The notes under the pieces were generated by a model that was not told the origin of the DNA, searched no databases, and saw nothing but the letters and a program-made list of their open reading frames with translations. From contig NC_020167.2 in assembly GCF_000224145.3 (NCBI RefSeq), positions 7,461,035 to 7,525,034 on the forward strand: a stretch of 64,000 bases of DNA, written 5' to 3'. Positions 22,333 through 34,100 of this stretch are shown here, piece after piece; position 1 is the stretch's first letter; every line of letters starts with the position of its first letter. Both the position numbers and the translations under genes were made by a program. The DNA comes from Ciona intestinalis. Taxonomy: Eukaryota > Chordata > Ascidiacea > Phlebobranchia > Cionidae.

Positions 22333-23067
22333 TTAAAAGATCATCTGTTTCAGCTTCTCCATAATTTCCGTTCCACTTTGCCAAACGATGACTTCCGCAT
22401 CCACCTGATTCATACTAGGAGTCCTCCTCGACTTCCGGATCATTTTATCCAACATAAACCCTGCTCTTGGGAAGACAAAGTCATCGGAAGAGAGATTAAT
22501 TGAAGCGCAAAAGTCGTTCGAACCATCCCCGACGTAACATATAGAGCTGAAAACCTCGCCCTCGTTTTTTAGTCTTTTTATGAACTCACGAATCAAAACT
22601 CCTTTGCACATATTCACGGGACACTCCTCATGATCATGTGAGTGGCACGGAATCACGCAGACTCTTCCATTATCTTCCAGTAAAGCTTTATTCGTAAAGA
22701 TCTCTGAAACGACATTTTCCAACCCATATTCTTCCAGGAGAGTTTCAATATAAAAGCTGTTTGCATCGGACATAATTACAACTTTAAACTTTTGTGGATT
22801 TTCACCAAGAAACTTAAGCAGCTCCACCATGCCACTTACAAGCTGCATTTTCCTTAACTCTGCTGCCATTTCTTGGACTGTAACCCCATTTTCGAAAAGA
22901 TGGTTTAAAAACGAGTTCACCAGCTTTGTCCAGTTTCTTGTTTGCTCTGTGCTCCATAGTTTTGCAGCCTCAGCCTCATCCGTAACCATATCCATGACCA
23001 CCGTATCCGTGTTACCTTCCGAGATGGTGTTGTCAAAATCGAAAATCACTAAGTGTTTGTGAGACAT
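22333..23067 (-). CDS. PHOSPHO1/2-like HAD phosphatase, intronless
   Basis: A single 244-residue frame, close to PHOSPHO2 (241) and PHOSPHO1 (267). The HAD motif I is VIFDFDNT, with nucleophile D10 and acid D12; motif II serine lies in VIMSDANSF; motif III is CYVGDGSNDFC. Family members hydrolyse phosphoethanolamine/phosphocholine (PHOSPHO1) or pyridoxal phosphate (PHOSPHO2). DFDNT and VVWQSG resemble PHOSPHO2, SDANSF and VGDGSNDFC resemble PHOSPHO1, so I do not choose. The family's Cys-rich segment is present (HSHDHEECPVNMCK). There is no signal peptide; probably cytosolic. The absence of introns among multi-exon neighbours suggests an old retrocopy or lineage loss of introns. Confidence 0.93.
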   Translation of the reverse strand: MSHKHLVIFDFDNTISEGNTDTVVMDMVTDEAEAAKLWSTEQTRNWTKLVNSFLNHLFENGVTVQEMAAELRKMQLVSGMVELLKFLGENPQKFKVVIMSDANSFYIETLLEEYGLENVVSEIFTNKALLEDNGRVCVIPCHSHDHEECPVNMCKGVLIREFIKRLKNEGEVFSSICYVGDGSNDFCASINLSSDDFVFPRAGFMLDKMIRKSRRTPSMNQVDAEVIVWQSGTEIMEKLKQMIF

Positions 23068-23654
23068 TTTTTCTTAAATATTTTCAACTTATTTTGAAAA
23101 AATTTCTTGAATTTCACGGTAAGAAAAATTAAAAACGAGTACGTCTATAATTTGCTTTATATATAAACATAAATACTATTTCCTATTCAAGTAGGTTACA
23201 CCGTTGTTTGGTAGGTTACACCGTTGATGTATACCACGTCATTTCCATTTAGCTGACACAGCTTCTCTTTATAAATACGGTGATAACATCGCAGATAGAA
23301 CACGCGCTGCACGGCGCACGCGGCTGTCAATCACTTATCAGCTGTGTTTGCAGTGATGTCCATACGATTTTTACTTGGTATTTTTTTGGTGATGACAACT
23401 TAAAAGACACTAAAAACGCAGATGTTTATTTTTAACAAACAGAATATACGAAAATATAGATAGAGCTACTTAACTGCTTATAAAACTCGTTGCTTGAAAA
23501 CAAATGTATATGTCATTAATTTTCGAACGAAAGCAACTGCTCCGATTAAAATACAATTTTAAAAGATTTCACAGTAACAACGGTAAAACAACAGTAAAAC
23601 AACGGTCGTGTAACTTTAAATATGATTTTTTGACACTATATAATTCACTTTATA
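23068..23654. other. Spacer upstream of the phosphatase
   Basis: Likely promoter region: GGTTACACCGTTG occurs twice (23211, 23196 region) about 20 bases apart, and TTATCAGCTG lies at 23336. No gene. The 3' end of the small GTPase gene abuts at 23655. Confidence 0.4.
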
Positions 23655-26061
23655 TTATAATATAGGTTGCGAAAATGATCTAAAAATGCCTTTCTTTGGT
23701 GCGGGTGGTCGTTGGTTTGACACGACCCTAATATAGCCGTTCATACAATCGAATATTTTATCTGTGCCTTCTGCAGCTGAAACCTCGTCGAACAAAACGG
23801 AGTGTAGTCCCGCGGAATCTCTGCCCGTAGATGTATGGATACACCTTCGACACTGCGAAAAACGATTTGTAAATAATCTTTTAGCGGCTTAGATGGCAGA
23901 CGAAACGTCGGAAGTATAAAATACGCTTTTTATACCAAACAAACTTCTAAAATGATATTTACGTTGTGGCCGGTAAAAAAAGAAAAAAAAGTTTTGTAGT
24001 TTCAGTTTTTCCAATTTATACAAACATATACCTCTAAATCAATTTTGTTTCCGAGCAAAAGAATAGATTTTTTGTGCCCGTTGCAAGACGCTGCGGATTC
24101 TGCGCTTACATCTAATTTCAAGTTTTTTACAGAACTGATAAAGTCATTTGCGAATTCAAAGGATGTCGCATCGCCCACGTCATAAACAACTACTATTCCG
24201 TTCGCGCTATCCAAATTCTCTCCATCAAAAGTTACTTGTGCACTGCCGCTAACCTGAGTAAAACAACACCTGGCGTAATGGCTTTGCCATTTCTTGAGTT
24301 TTAAGGCAGCATAAAACACTTTGCGTGAATTTAAGAACATATAGAGAACATACACAATCGCAGATACATACAAATTTGACCTATATAGTAGGGTGGAGAA
24401 AATGGGACACCTTTTCAATCCATTTTTATTTCAATTTAGTAGTTACCAAACATTCAACGATTTTTGTTATAAAACTGTATCCTCACGACTCCCATAGACC
24501 GTAGGAAACAAAGAACATTTAAAGAATTATAAAATGCTATCCTAAACACAATCAGGATATTTGGATTTTATGTGCTCAAGGTGCCACATCTTTCCCTATC
24601 CTACTATATAACAACAGCAAATTACTAGTGGACAACTGGTGTCACGAAACACAACCGGGAGGGGGTTTTTGTTCGAAATCGCGAAGTTGTAATCGTATGT
24701 CATGTTCTTGCCAGAAATGTATTCACCAATATATCGCTTTGTAAGAAATCGCACAAGAATAGCTGAAAAGATCCGTTGCGATTCATTAATATAGTCCATA
24801 TATACAGTAGGGTGAAGGAAGATGGGACACCTTTTAACTCCATTGTCTCGTCCCGTTTAGTAGAAAACAAAGAACATTCAAGATATCATAAAACTATATA
24901 CTCACGACTCCCATAGACCGTTGTTAATTATTAAAAACGCGATCAGGATATTTGGATATTATGTGCTAAAGGTGTCCCATCTTCCCCCACCCTACTATTA
25001 TAGTAAGGTGGGAGAAGATGGGCTGCTTTAGCACATTCTCGACCCAATTGGTAGTAAACAAAGGGCATTCAAAGAATTATAACACCGTATCCTCACGACT
25101 CCCATATATGTAGACCGTTGTTAATTGTTTAAAACAAGATCAGGATTCAGGATATTTAAGTATTATATGTGCTAAGTTGTCTTTTATAAAATTTATATAG
25201 TAGAGTGGGGGAAGATGGGACACCTTTAGCACATAATATCTAAATATCCTGATCGTGTTTTAAACAATTACTAACGGTCAATATGAGTCATGGACATATA
25301 GTTTCATAATTTCTTAAATGTTCTTTGTTTACTACTAAACGGGGCGAGAAAATAGAGGTAAAAGGTATCCAATCTTCCCCCACCCTTAGTGTGGGGTAAG
25401 ATAAATACCGTTAGCATTTCAAATTGTTTCCCGTCTGAAGATGTTCCATCTTCCCTACCCTTTACATACGAATTAAATATTAAAAGTTCTTACCTGTCTT
25501 ACCAACATTGTGCGCTCCAGCAAATAATATGTTGATTGGCTTTGGTTTACTCGAATTACTCAGCAGTTCTCTGGCGTGCGTTAAACTAAATTAAATAAAG
25601 TCAAGTCATTATACAGAATCACCCACAAAGCAACATACGTGGTAACTCGTATAAGGTGCTGGCAAGAGGTGTATCAACACCCGTGTTATAACGACTGTCG
25701 TTTTCCAGCAGCGCGAGGATAAAAGTAAGTTACACAGATTCGTTCCCATTTTTAACATGGTCACTGCACTCTTAATGTCTGCAACCTTAAAACCTTCTCA
25801 GCTTATTCAAGTGAAACGTGAAAATGGAAAGCAGTCGCAACATATCCCGCAAAAAAATTTGAGAAAAGTACAAACTTTTGGTGTCCTCACTTCGCAGTTT
25901 TCACTGCTCCGTACGCTTTAAATTAACACACTCTCACAAACTTACAAATTTTTCCTAATAGGTTCGGAACGTCTTAAATTGGTCACCGTTCTTTCGCCCT
26001 TTTCATTTTTCTGATTCATTTCAGCAGATGAGCCAGGTCGCAGAAGATTCAGCGAAAACAT
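23655..26061 (-). CDS. RERG/RASL11-like small GTPase with degenerate switch II
   Basis: Five exons (minus order): 26061-25946, 25585-25494, 24762-24626, 24253-24032, 23852-23655; all phases agree; 254 residues. The P-loop is GAHNVGKT (62-69), followed by RFLTKRYIGEY, a signature of the RERG/RASL11 Ras-like group. G4 is GNKIDLE (N184-D187). G5 is EVSAAEG (S214-A216). The G3 motif, normally DTAGQ, is DTSCPL (D110), so the conserved Gly and the catalytic Gln are both absent. The C-terminus ends FRSFSQPIL with no CAAX box, as in RERG, so no prenyl anchor. Expected role: a divergent, perhaps constitutively GTP-bound or non-hydrolysing signalling protein. It is not clear which vertebrate RASL it matches. 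Introns 2 and 3 are packed with MITEs. Confidence 0.85.
23870..23965. repeat. Dispersed repeat, CAGACGAAACGTCGGAAGTA family
   Basis: Matches at 34655-34725 (GGCAAACGAAACGTCAGAAA), 19018-19085 and, inverted, 45785-45815 (AACGTTTCGTCTGCCATTAT). Usually followed by TTTTTATACCA. Class unknown. Confidence 0.55.
24386..24607. repeat. MITE copy with internal extra copy of the middle
   Basis: Longer than usual because the AACAAAGAACATT block appears twice (TACCAAACATTCAACGA, then AAACAAAGAACATTTAAAGA). Confidence 0.75.
24803..24997. repeat. MITE copy
   Basis: Complete; CAGTAGGGTGAAGGAAGATG to CTTCCCCCACCCTACTATTA. Confidence 0.85.
25000..25195. repeat. MITE copy, right end lost
   Basis: Follows the previous copy directly (TATAGTAAGGTGGGAGAAGA); contains the duplicated GATCAGGATTCAGGATATTT. 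Confidence 0.8.
25196..25390. repeat. MITE copy, opposite orientation to its neighbours
   Basis: TATAGTAGAGTGGGGGAAGA to AATCTTCCCCCACCCTTAG; internal blocks run the other way round. A further degraded copy follows to 25465 (GTGGGGTAAGATAAATACCG ... TTCCATCTTCCCTACCC). Confidence 0.8.
25612..25738 (+). repeat. SINE 3' part
   Basis: CACCCACAAAGCAACATACG to GGATAAAAGTAAGTTACACA in intron 1 of the small GTPase. Confidence 0.8.
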
Positions 26062-26429
26062 GTTTTTTTGTTCAAAATAAATAGCAAGACGAAGTGCAGG
26101 GATTTATATAGTCGAAGGCCGTTGTTTTTTTATAAAGGGCAGCATAATTGGGTGTTTGCGTTTTAAATAAGCATGCGTGCAGTGCTGTGCAACTGTCTTA
26201 GCTCTGTAAAGTCGATATTTAAATAAAGAAATTTTGATCTTACTTTAAGTCGGGCATCTGTGTATTGTCAATTAGATTCAGAATAAGATTCACCGGGAGT
26301 CAAAATTGGAAGGCAGCAGAATCGCCACGAGGACCAACTAGGAGGCTGTGACAAGATTACTGTACAATTATAAGTCGATAGATAACAAGCTAAGGCAGGT
26401 GCATTATCAACTCACCCCTTGGAGCAAAG

Positions 26430-26672
26430 GCTTGACATGCCACCGTGTATTGATGTGGGCGTGTGTGTCGTTGGGAAAGACAATCACGGCAATTGCTTCA
26501 ATCCAGTCGTCACTAATGGGTTGTCTAAATTGTCAGCCATACAAAACAATCACTCTTAGAGTTACATACGTGGTAACTCGTAAGCGGGCACGAGGTGTAT
26601 AAAACAGAACACCCGTGTTGTAATGACTGCTGTTTCCACACCATACGAGGATAAACAAACTACCTTTATGCA
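26430..26672 (+). repeat. SINE copy
   Basis: Head partly degraded (GCCACCGTGTATTGATGTGG); body CAATTGCTTCAATCCAGTCG; tail GGATAAACAAACTACCTTTA. Confidence 0.75.
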
Positions 26673-26897
26673 TTTAAACGTATGTGGTGCAGAATAGCGA
26701 GGTATTTGGTAGGTAAGAGACGTCCATTTTATAACTCTCGGTGGATACCGAGTTGTAATACTATCGGTAACATATTATCTCATACTTCCTAATCGTGTTT
26801 TACCAGGATACGATATTATATTCCTGTAAATATTCCTTCTTCATTACCCTATATGGGACATAAAAAGAATGAAAACATGGACCATTTTACCACAACC

Positions 26898-27098
26898 TAC
26901 TATATAGTAGGGTGGGAAAAGATGGGACAGCTTTAGCACATAATATCCAAATACCTGATCGTGTTTTAAACAATTAAAAACGATGTATTAAAGTCATAAG
27001 AATACGGTTTTATATTTCTTTAAATGTTCTTTGTTTACTACCAAATGGGACGAGAAAATTAAATTAAAAGGTGTCCCATCTTCCCCGTCCACTATATA
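26898..27098. repeat. MITE copy
   Basis: TATAGTAGGGTGGGAAAAGA to CATCTTCCCCGTCCACTATA. Confidence 0.85.
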
Positions 27099-27283
27099 TA
27101 TACCAGTAACAAACAATTGGTTGAAATAAGTTAGGAATTTATTGCACAACTTTCCGTCAACTTTATGCAAAGTACATTGCGCAATGAATCGGCATAGAAA
27201 CAATACAATTAGCTGTCAGGTTACGGGAATAAGGAAGACAAAACTTCCGATAAACCAGATGACATCTAGCCATAAAGACTTTG

Positions 27284-27465
27284 TATATAGTAGGGTGGGG
27301 GAAAATGGGACACCTTTTCATTCTGTTTTTTTCGTTCCATTGGGTAGTGAACAAAAATATAGAATTATAAAACCGTATCATCACGACTCCCACAGACGGT
27401 GGTTTATTGTTAATTGGATATTATGTGCTAAAGGTGTCCCGTCTTTCCCATCCTACTATATATGG
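27284..27465. repeat. MITE copy
   Basis: TATAGTAGGGTGGGGGAAAA to GTCTTTCCCATCCTACTATA; interior shortened. Confidence 0.8.
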
Positions 27466-28122
27466 GGTAAAATGACCACGAAAAACGAAAAAAAAAATTA
27501 AACTAGAACTGAGCGGAAATGCTTTTTGTACCACAAGAGCTAAAAAACCACACATTCTATTCAATAGAACATTCGATTTTCACCAGCATATGCTTATATT
27601 AAATCAAGAAAAAAATGTATCGCAAAAATCAAGTAAAAATTCCATAAAATACAGAAATGTCTCGAGGGAGCTGATAGTTCAACTTGAATTATTTTTATTT
27701 GTAAATAAAATTATCAACATTACAAATGTTAAGAATTTTACCAAATGGTATAAAATGAACCCCACTGTATACTATTTTATGTAAATTTACTGTTTTTTTT
27801 TAACAGGTTTGTATAGAACAAAATTAGAAATGTTTATTGCAGATTTTTCTTAATATAACTCCATTTTTGAACACTTTGCTGTGACTAATGCTCAAAAGTT
27901 TCAATTTTTTTTTTGGTAGAAGAAAATATCTAAAAAAAACGAATTGGATTTGTCCACTTAGTATAGTATCCTATGTGGGTTAGGTCCCTCTGCGTGGCAT
28001 GCAATTGGTCCTAGGATTTTAGCAAGGATTGGCTTATTCCTCCAAGTGAAGATACTACATCACTATATTGTTGATATATTACAACCTGCAGGGTGACATG
28101 CCATGGATCCTATGTCGATATG

Positions 28123-31100
28123 TTATGTTTGAGCAGGCTGTGGCAATTGTAATGCGGGGAGAACTGAGGCAACGTGGTTCAACCATAAGTTAGCGCAAGT
28201 TGCGTGGTAGTTCGACCCACCGTAATTTATCTGACTACCTTTCATGGCAAGTAAGCAGACGCCACAAACGCAGGTGCTTTCATTTTTAGCTACAACCTCC
28301 AATTCCTGCAAATATTTAGAACAACAGATTTACACCAGCGAACCCTAATTTTTGAATGCGTCTTTTTATACAAATATTATAAAATGGTTTAAAACTTGCT
28401 TTATTTAAAAAAAGCTTTAAATATCATACTTTTAAATATCATAGAAACCCCCAAAAAACTTTAAAAATCATATTTTATATAAAAAAAGAAACTAAAAAAT
28501 GCATCAAAATTAAATTTATTTTTAAACAAGTTTAAACACAAAACGATTTTTTAGGCAAAAACCTCACCAGAGCCCCAGTGTATATACACAAACATAGATA
28601 AGGATCTGGTGCTATGAAAACATACCAAACAAAAATCAAGTCCAATCAATTGCATAATATAAGATGTATATTTAGCTAAATCTAAATGGCATCGTCAGCC
28701 TTTTATTCAAATAGAATTATACAAAAGTTACTTACATTTACACTTGCGTTGGGACAGAAAGACAGCAGATTGTTCCATGATAATTCTATTTGTTTATGAA
28801 GTTGTTTCAACTGAGAGATTTCCAATTTAATTTTGCGTGCGCTGCTGCAGATTCTGCGCGCAACTTGGTAAACAGCAGATAAGTCTGGAGAATAAATCAG
28901 TTTAGTAGTGGGTGGCCATAGACATGATATAACCATAACGATAGATTAACTGGGCATAACAATGGTCATAGCTTATAATGTTAAGGTGCTTTAGGTAATA
29001 TGTGACTCCAACTTTTTAAAGAGGGCCGGCTATTTTAACGTCTCAAGTGTTTAACACCTCAAATATTAGTGTTTAGTGATGTATACGGGTATTCAGTGGT
29101 GCAGCCAGAAAAAAAGTAAGGGGGGATTTTAATCAAAATAAGTTTTGTTTTAATTTTTTTTAGGTTTAAAAGGGGGGTTCGTGAACCCCTAAACCCGCTC
29201 CTCGCTGCGCCACTGCGGGTACTTGTCATTAAATAGTACACGTACTGAAAAAGATATATTAGCTACTACTTTGCTTTTAAGCTGCAATAGAGAAGGTAGA
29301 AGGTTTTATTTATGTGTGAGGTCCTTGTCGAAAAACTGGGATTGGGCCAGATTTTTGGCCCATTGCCTCAACATCTAGAATGCAGAATCTTAAATGATTT
29401 ACCTGAAATAAACCTTTGCCCTTTGCATGAATACAACACTTCGTTACAGACAGCGGGTGATTCAATTGAGCTCAAAGTTTCATTGGTTTGTAGAATAACT
29501 TCTAAACAAGCACTGAGACACAGCTCCCACTTCTCTGTGTATTCCCTCACATGATCAACCTGTCGTGTTTGAAGTTGCCACTCACTTTGCTCAACTGTGA
29601 GAGTTTCTGGGCGAGAAACAGATATTTTAAGGTATTTTTTATACATTATAAACTATTCCATTCTATGTGCGTGAGGTTGCGCAGCATGCCACGCCGTGGG
29701 TCCTACGATTTAGGCTAGGATTGGCTCATTGCCCCAACATTGTATGTACATGCGCTTTCTATTTAATATAGGTGAGGCCCTACTGCACGGCAGACCATGG
29801 ACCTGGGATTTAGGCCAGGATTGGCCTATTATATTTCTCTGGTTAATGCATTTTAAGCTAAAGCCAAATTTGACTTGGTCCAATTACAAAAATATCTTAT
29901 TTTCGCTGGACTGTGGACACAGCACACAATCTATGTTTATACACTGGTAACAACAAATTCAACACTCACTTGCTACCTTAGTGGCTCAGTATAGTGAGTA
30001 TAATATCAATATATATTAATAAGTCTATTTTCATATCCAAGTGTAAACTATTTGTTGGGTGGTAAAAGTTAAACTTAAATTTGTTGCAAAATATTAAATG
30101 TCTTTAAAAAATAAAATTTAAAACTGCATTTCAAATACTAAATTAACAACAAATTTAACAAATATTGCATAAACTATTAATAAAATACTGTAACAATAAA
30201 ATATTGTAACAAATTTATAAAATACAAAACAAAATATTCAACAGTACAGTACTAGAACATAAGATACCAACCCTCAAAATAATACTTTCTGTCCATACAT
30301 GCGAGCCACTGGTAAGACTTATAAGCGCACAAACAAATGTTAAATGTTAAGTTTACTTGGCAAACAAAACGCTAGTGTGGGGAATGAATAGAACTTTTTC
30401 ACGGTTGAATTATCAAGTGGTTTTTCATGAGTGGAGGTAGATGGCATATGGCTACCACTTCAAATGTTAACACTTGGGAAACATGGGGCTTGTGAATAGA
30501 ATTGGCAATACACAATTACACACATTGTATATACTGTTGATGCCAGCCATTCATTGAGCGTCACTTTACCCTAATTATAACTTTCCCAAATACAAGTACA
30601 CACGTCTATTGTATTTGTATAGATTTAAAAATTTGGTAAAACTAAATTTTTCAAGTTCAATAAGCTTTAATTTTTTAATGCAGACAAACACAACTATTTT
30701 AGAGCAAATTTAAACTTTATTCCAAGTACATTGCCTGAACTAAATAATTTTAGAATTTAATCTGCTTTTACAATAGTATTGATTTGTGTATTTTTTAATA
30801 TGTATTGGTTTTAAACAAGCTTTAAAAAACGTAAAATATCTTTAACTTTATCCTAAAGCAGTTATATTATATCTGATAGTCAAATCTGACCTAAACCCCA
30901 AGTCCCTGACAAAGACCTCACCCACATAGAAAGAATATATTACATTAAAATTAAGATGTTCTCACCTGAATTATCTTCAAACACAGCGTGAACCACTTGT
31001 TCCTGTACCACATGCCCGTTGCTCCAAACACTGGCATCAAATTTTGGTTTAAGATCCGCAGTTGGGACTTCCTCATCTTGAACATCTTCTGGATACGGTT

Positions 31101-34100
31101 GGGAAGAATCTTGATCATCATCTTTATCTTCTGTGGACTCTTTTTTAACAATTTCCGGAGTGAAAAGTGAGTTTTTAAGAAAGTAGTCCGGGTCCTTTAA
31201 ATTGATATTTTTAGGTGTAAAGTCTGGTTTGGTAGCAGGAATTGACTGGACTGTTTCAATAGGTTGATCTGAAACTTCGTTTTCCTCATTTTTCTTCTCA
31301 TTGTTTGCGCCATTCAATGTTTCATTTTGATGGGTAGGTGCTTCAACTGTAACAGCAGCAGTGTTTCCAGATTCAGTAAAACTTGAAGCAGGTTTTCCAA
31401 ATGTTTCATGTGGTGGGGATACTGAAAATAAAAAAGGTGGGTTTATAAAAGTAAGATTTTAACATTTCTACGAGTAAATGAATATCATTTATAAAATACA
31501 GGTGTCCTATTTCGTGGATTTTATGCCCATTTGATAATTACCAAGTATGTAAGATTGTGGATGATGTTTTATTACTGTATGGCTGACAATTTGGGCAATC
31601 TATTATTAGTAACCACTGGGTTAAAGCGATTACCGTCAAGTTGAATGTGGCATGGCACCCACGGCACCAGTGAAGATGCCCAGCACCAGGCAGTGTGCCA
31701 CGGCACGGGTAAGAACTCATAAAAACTCACAAGGTGATTGAATGCCTTCCACTTTCTTCTGAAACGACGGACTTAGAGGAAACACTTGCTCATTCGATTT
31801 CTCATCTTTTTTCTTCTTTGAAGAAGATGGAAAAGTTTCAAATGGATCAAAATCGACCAGAGCCGAGTTCCCGCCGTTGTATTCGTCGAACTCATCATTT
31901 GTGTCAGGAGGCTGAATGTAAAGTTGTTACTTAACAGAGTGGGTACTTTTTGTGGACCTGGGGTAACCAATGGCAAGGGGCTGAGTGTATAGGGGTTATA
32001 TTACTTAGCAGGGTGGGTACTTTTTAAGGACCTGTAGTTTAGACCAGATTTGACCCATTATATCAGCACTATGTCACCTTGACAGGTGGATCAATGTGAA
32101 GGTGCTACTTAACTGTAAGCAGGTGCTAACTAACTTAAGAAATACAAAATGCACTATAGTAGTGACAGACCAAAAATGGCTGACAACATGATATCAAGCA
32201 CGGCAGCGCAGACAGACAAACATATAACACACAACTCATACTTATAATATTTAAATTTTCCCTGGGGTAATCCAACTTGGAAGATTATCAAAAAATGACT
32301 TATTATCATAAAGGCTTCATTTAAAATTATTCTTCCAAAATGGCAACTTTAGAGACTTTTCTAAAAAACTAAATCCCAGGTCTTTAAAGCCCATACAGAA
32401 TAAAAGCGTAACCAAAGTGGTTATTTACACTATTTATTTAAGCCTACCACGTCAGGGGGAGGCTCACAGAAATCACCAAAGTCATCGTCATCGTCGTATA
32501 AGTCAAGTTTAACAGCAGTGTTTGTAGCCAGTGGCTTGGGTGAGACACTTCCTATAGACTGCTGCATAATTGTGTCCGAAATATTTGTAAACTCCAAACT
32601 TTTAACTGAGTTTGCTTCGGAATCTACAGTGTGGATGCCGAACTTTGTGCTGTTTTTTAAATCGAGGCTTAAGACTGAATTCGAGTCAGACTTAAGCTTC
32701 GAGAGAGCGTTGTTCATGTCGAGACTTTTGACCGAATTCTGGTCAGATTTTGTTGATACATTGTCGAACTTGGTGGAAAAGCTAGAGTCCGAAAAAGCTG
32801 CGTACTTGTCCTCAGCTTTTGCTATTTCTATGCTTTCAAGTAAATTATTCTCACTTTTTATTGCGGCAACACTGCTTTGTTTAAGAGACTGTGGCAGTGC
32901 AGAAAAAGAGGAAGATTTGTTTTTTTGCGCTGCTAAATTATCTGTAAACAGTGACTTCCATTCAACCTTTGCGGAAGAGAAGTCTCCAAAGTCATCGTTA
33001 GTGTCGCTTTCAACAGTAGGTGGAGCCGGAGAGCTGTTTGTGGCAGGAAATGTACTTGGTGGAGCTAAAGACCCGCTTGTGTCGGAAAAAATATCCGGAT
33101 CACGGGTAAACAAGGACGAGTATGTGGGGGGCTCAAAATCAGGGAGGTTCGAAACTCCAGTGGTGGTTGGAGGGCTAACCATTTCGTTGCTGGTTGGAAG
33201 ATTGAAGAAGGATGAGGTTGGTGCTTCATTGAAGGCTGAGTATATGTTCGGTGTTTCGTTTGCAGTTATTGGTTGGTGGGTAAGGGATAATATGCTTGCT
33301 GGGTGGTTTAAGTTGTGTGCTGGTGTTGTGTTCACATTTTGAGCTTTTGTTTCAAGTTTTATTTGAGGTAGGGATTGTGGGATAGTAGGTTGGAAGGTGT
33401 TGCCAGTCACAAAGTTGGTGTGAGTATTTTCAACAGGAGTGTTAAAACTTGGCAACACTGATGCTGTTACGGACTGGAAGTCTTGAAAATCGTCAAAGTC
33501 GTCTTCAAGGGATTTTGAATGGACAGTATCTGCTGGTGAGGGATTTGTATACACCATAGTTTGAGCTTCTGTGATTGGTTCTGAAGGGGTATTACTTCCA
33601 TGGGGGTTAAATTGACCAAAATTTGTAGTTTGTTCATTGTTCATACTTGTAGATGGATATTGTTGAGCTGGGGGTACGTTGAGTGTTGGGAGGGGGGGTG
33701 ATGGAAGATACCTTACCATGTCAACTGTTGGGTTAGTTTCTCCACCCTGTAGTTGAGTTGGGGTTTGTTATTTAAATACAACAACAATTAGCTATATATG
33801 TACTTTTATTATAAGGCAAACATAGATAGTTGTCATTTGTCATTCAAGTTGTAGTACTTAAACTATCTATTACAGTACAAAGTATCTATATATATTAGGC
33901 CTTATTTAAAAGTGTGTTGTAATTTGACATTTAAGCACAACAGCAAAAAGGAGGTATATATACTGTGTATAACTACTATTATTATTAGCAATTTTTTTTT
34001 GAATTTTATATTTTAAATCAGCACTTTTAATAATAGAACCCCAAATATAGGGGACAATTTTTAGTTTGTACTTTAAGTACAACAAAATACATATACTGTG

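Larger units (their letters stand above)
26062..28122. other. Spacer between small GTPase and SYNRG 3' end
   Basis: Holds a SINE, two MITEs and otherwise AT-rich sequence. A minus-strand AATAAA at 27834-27839 could serve SYNRG polyadenylation. A 64-codon frame at 27590-27784 is not supported. Confidence 0.5.

Noticed and set aside
32518-33342. 274-codon plus-strand frame
   Set aside because: Antisense to SYNRG exon 8, whose sense frame is clearly the real one.
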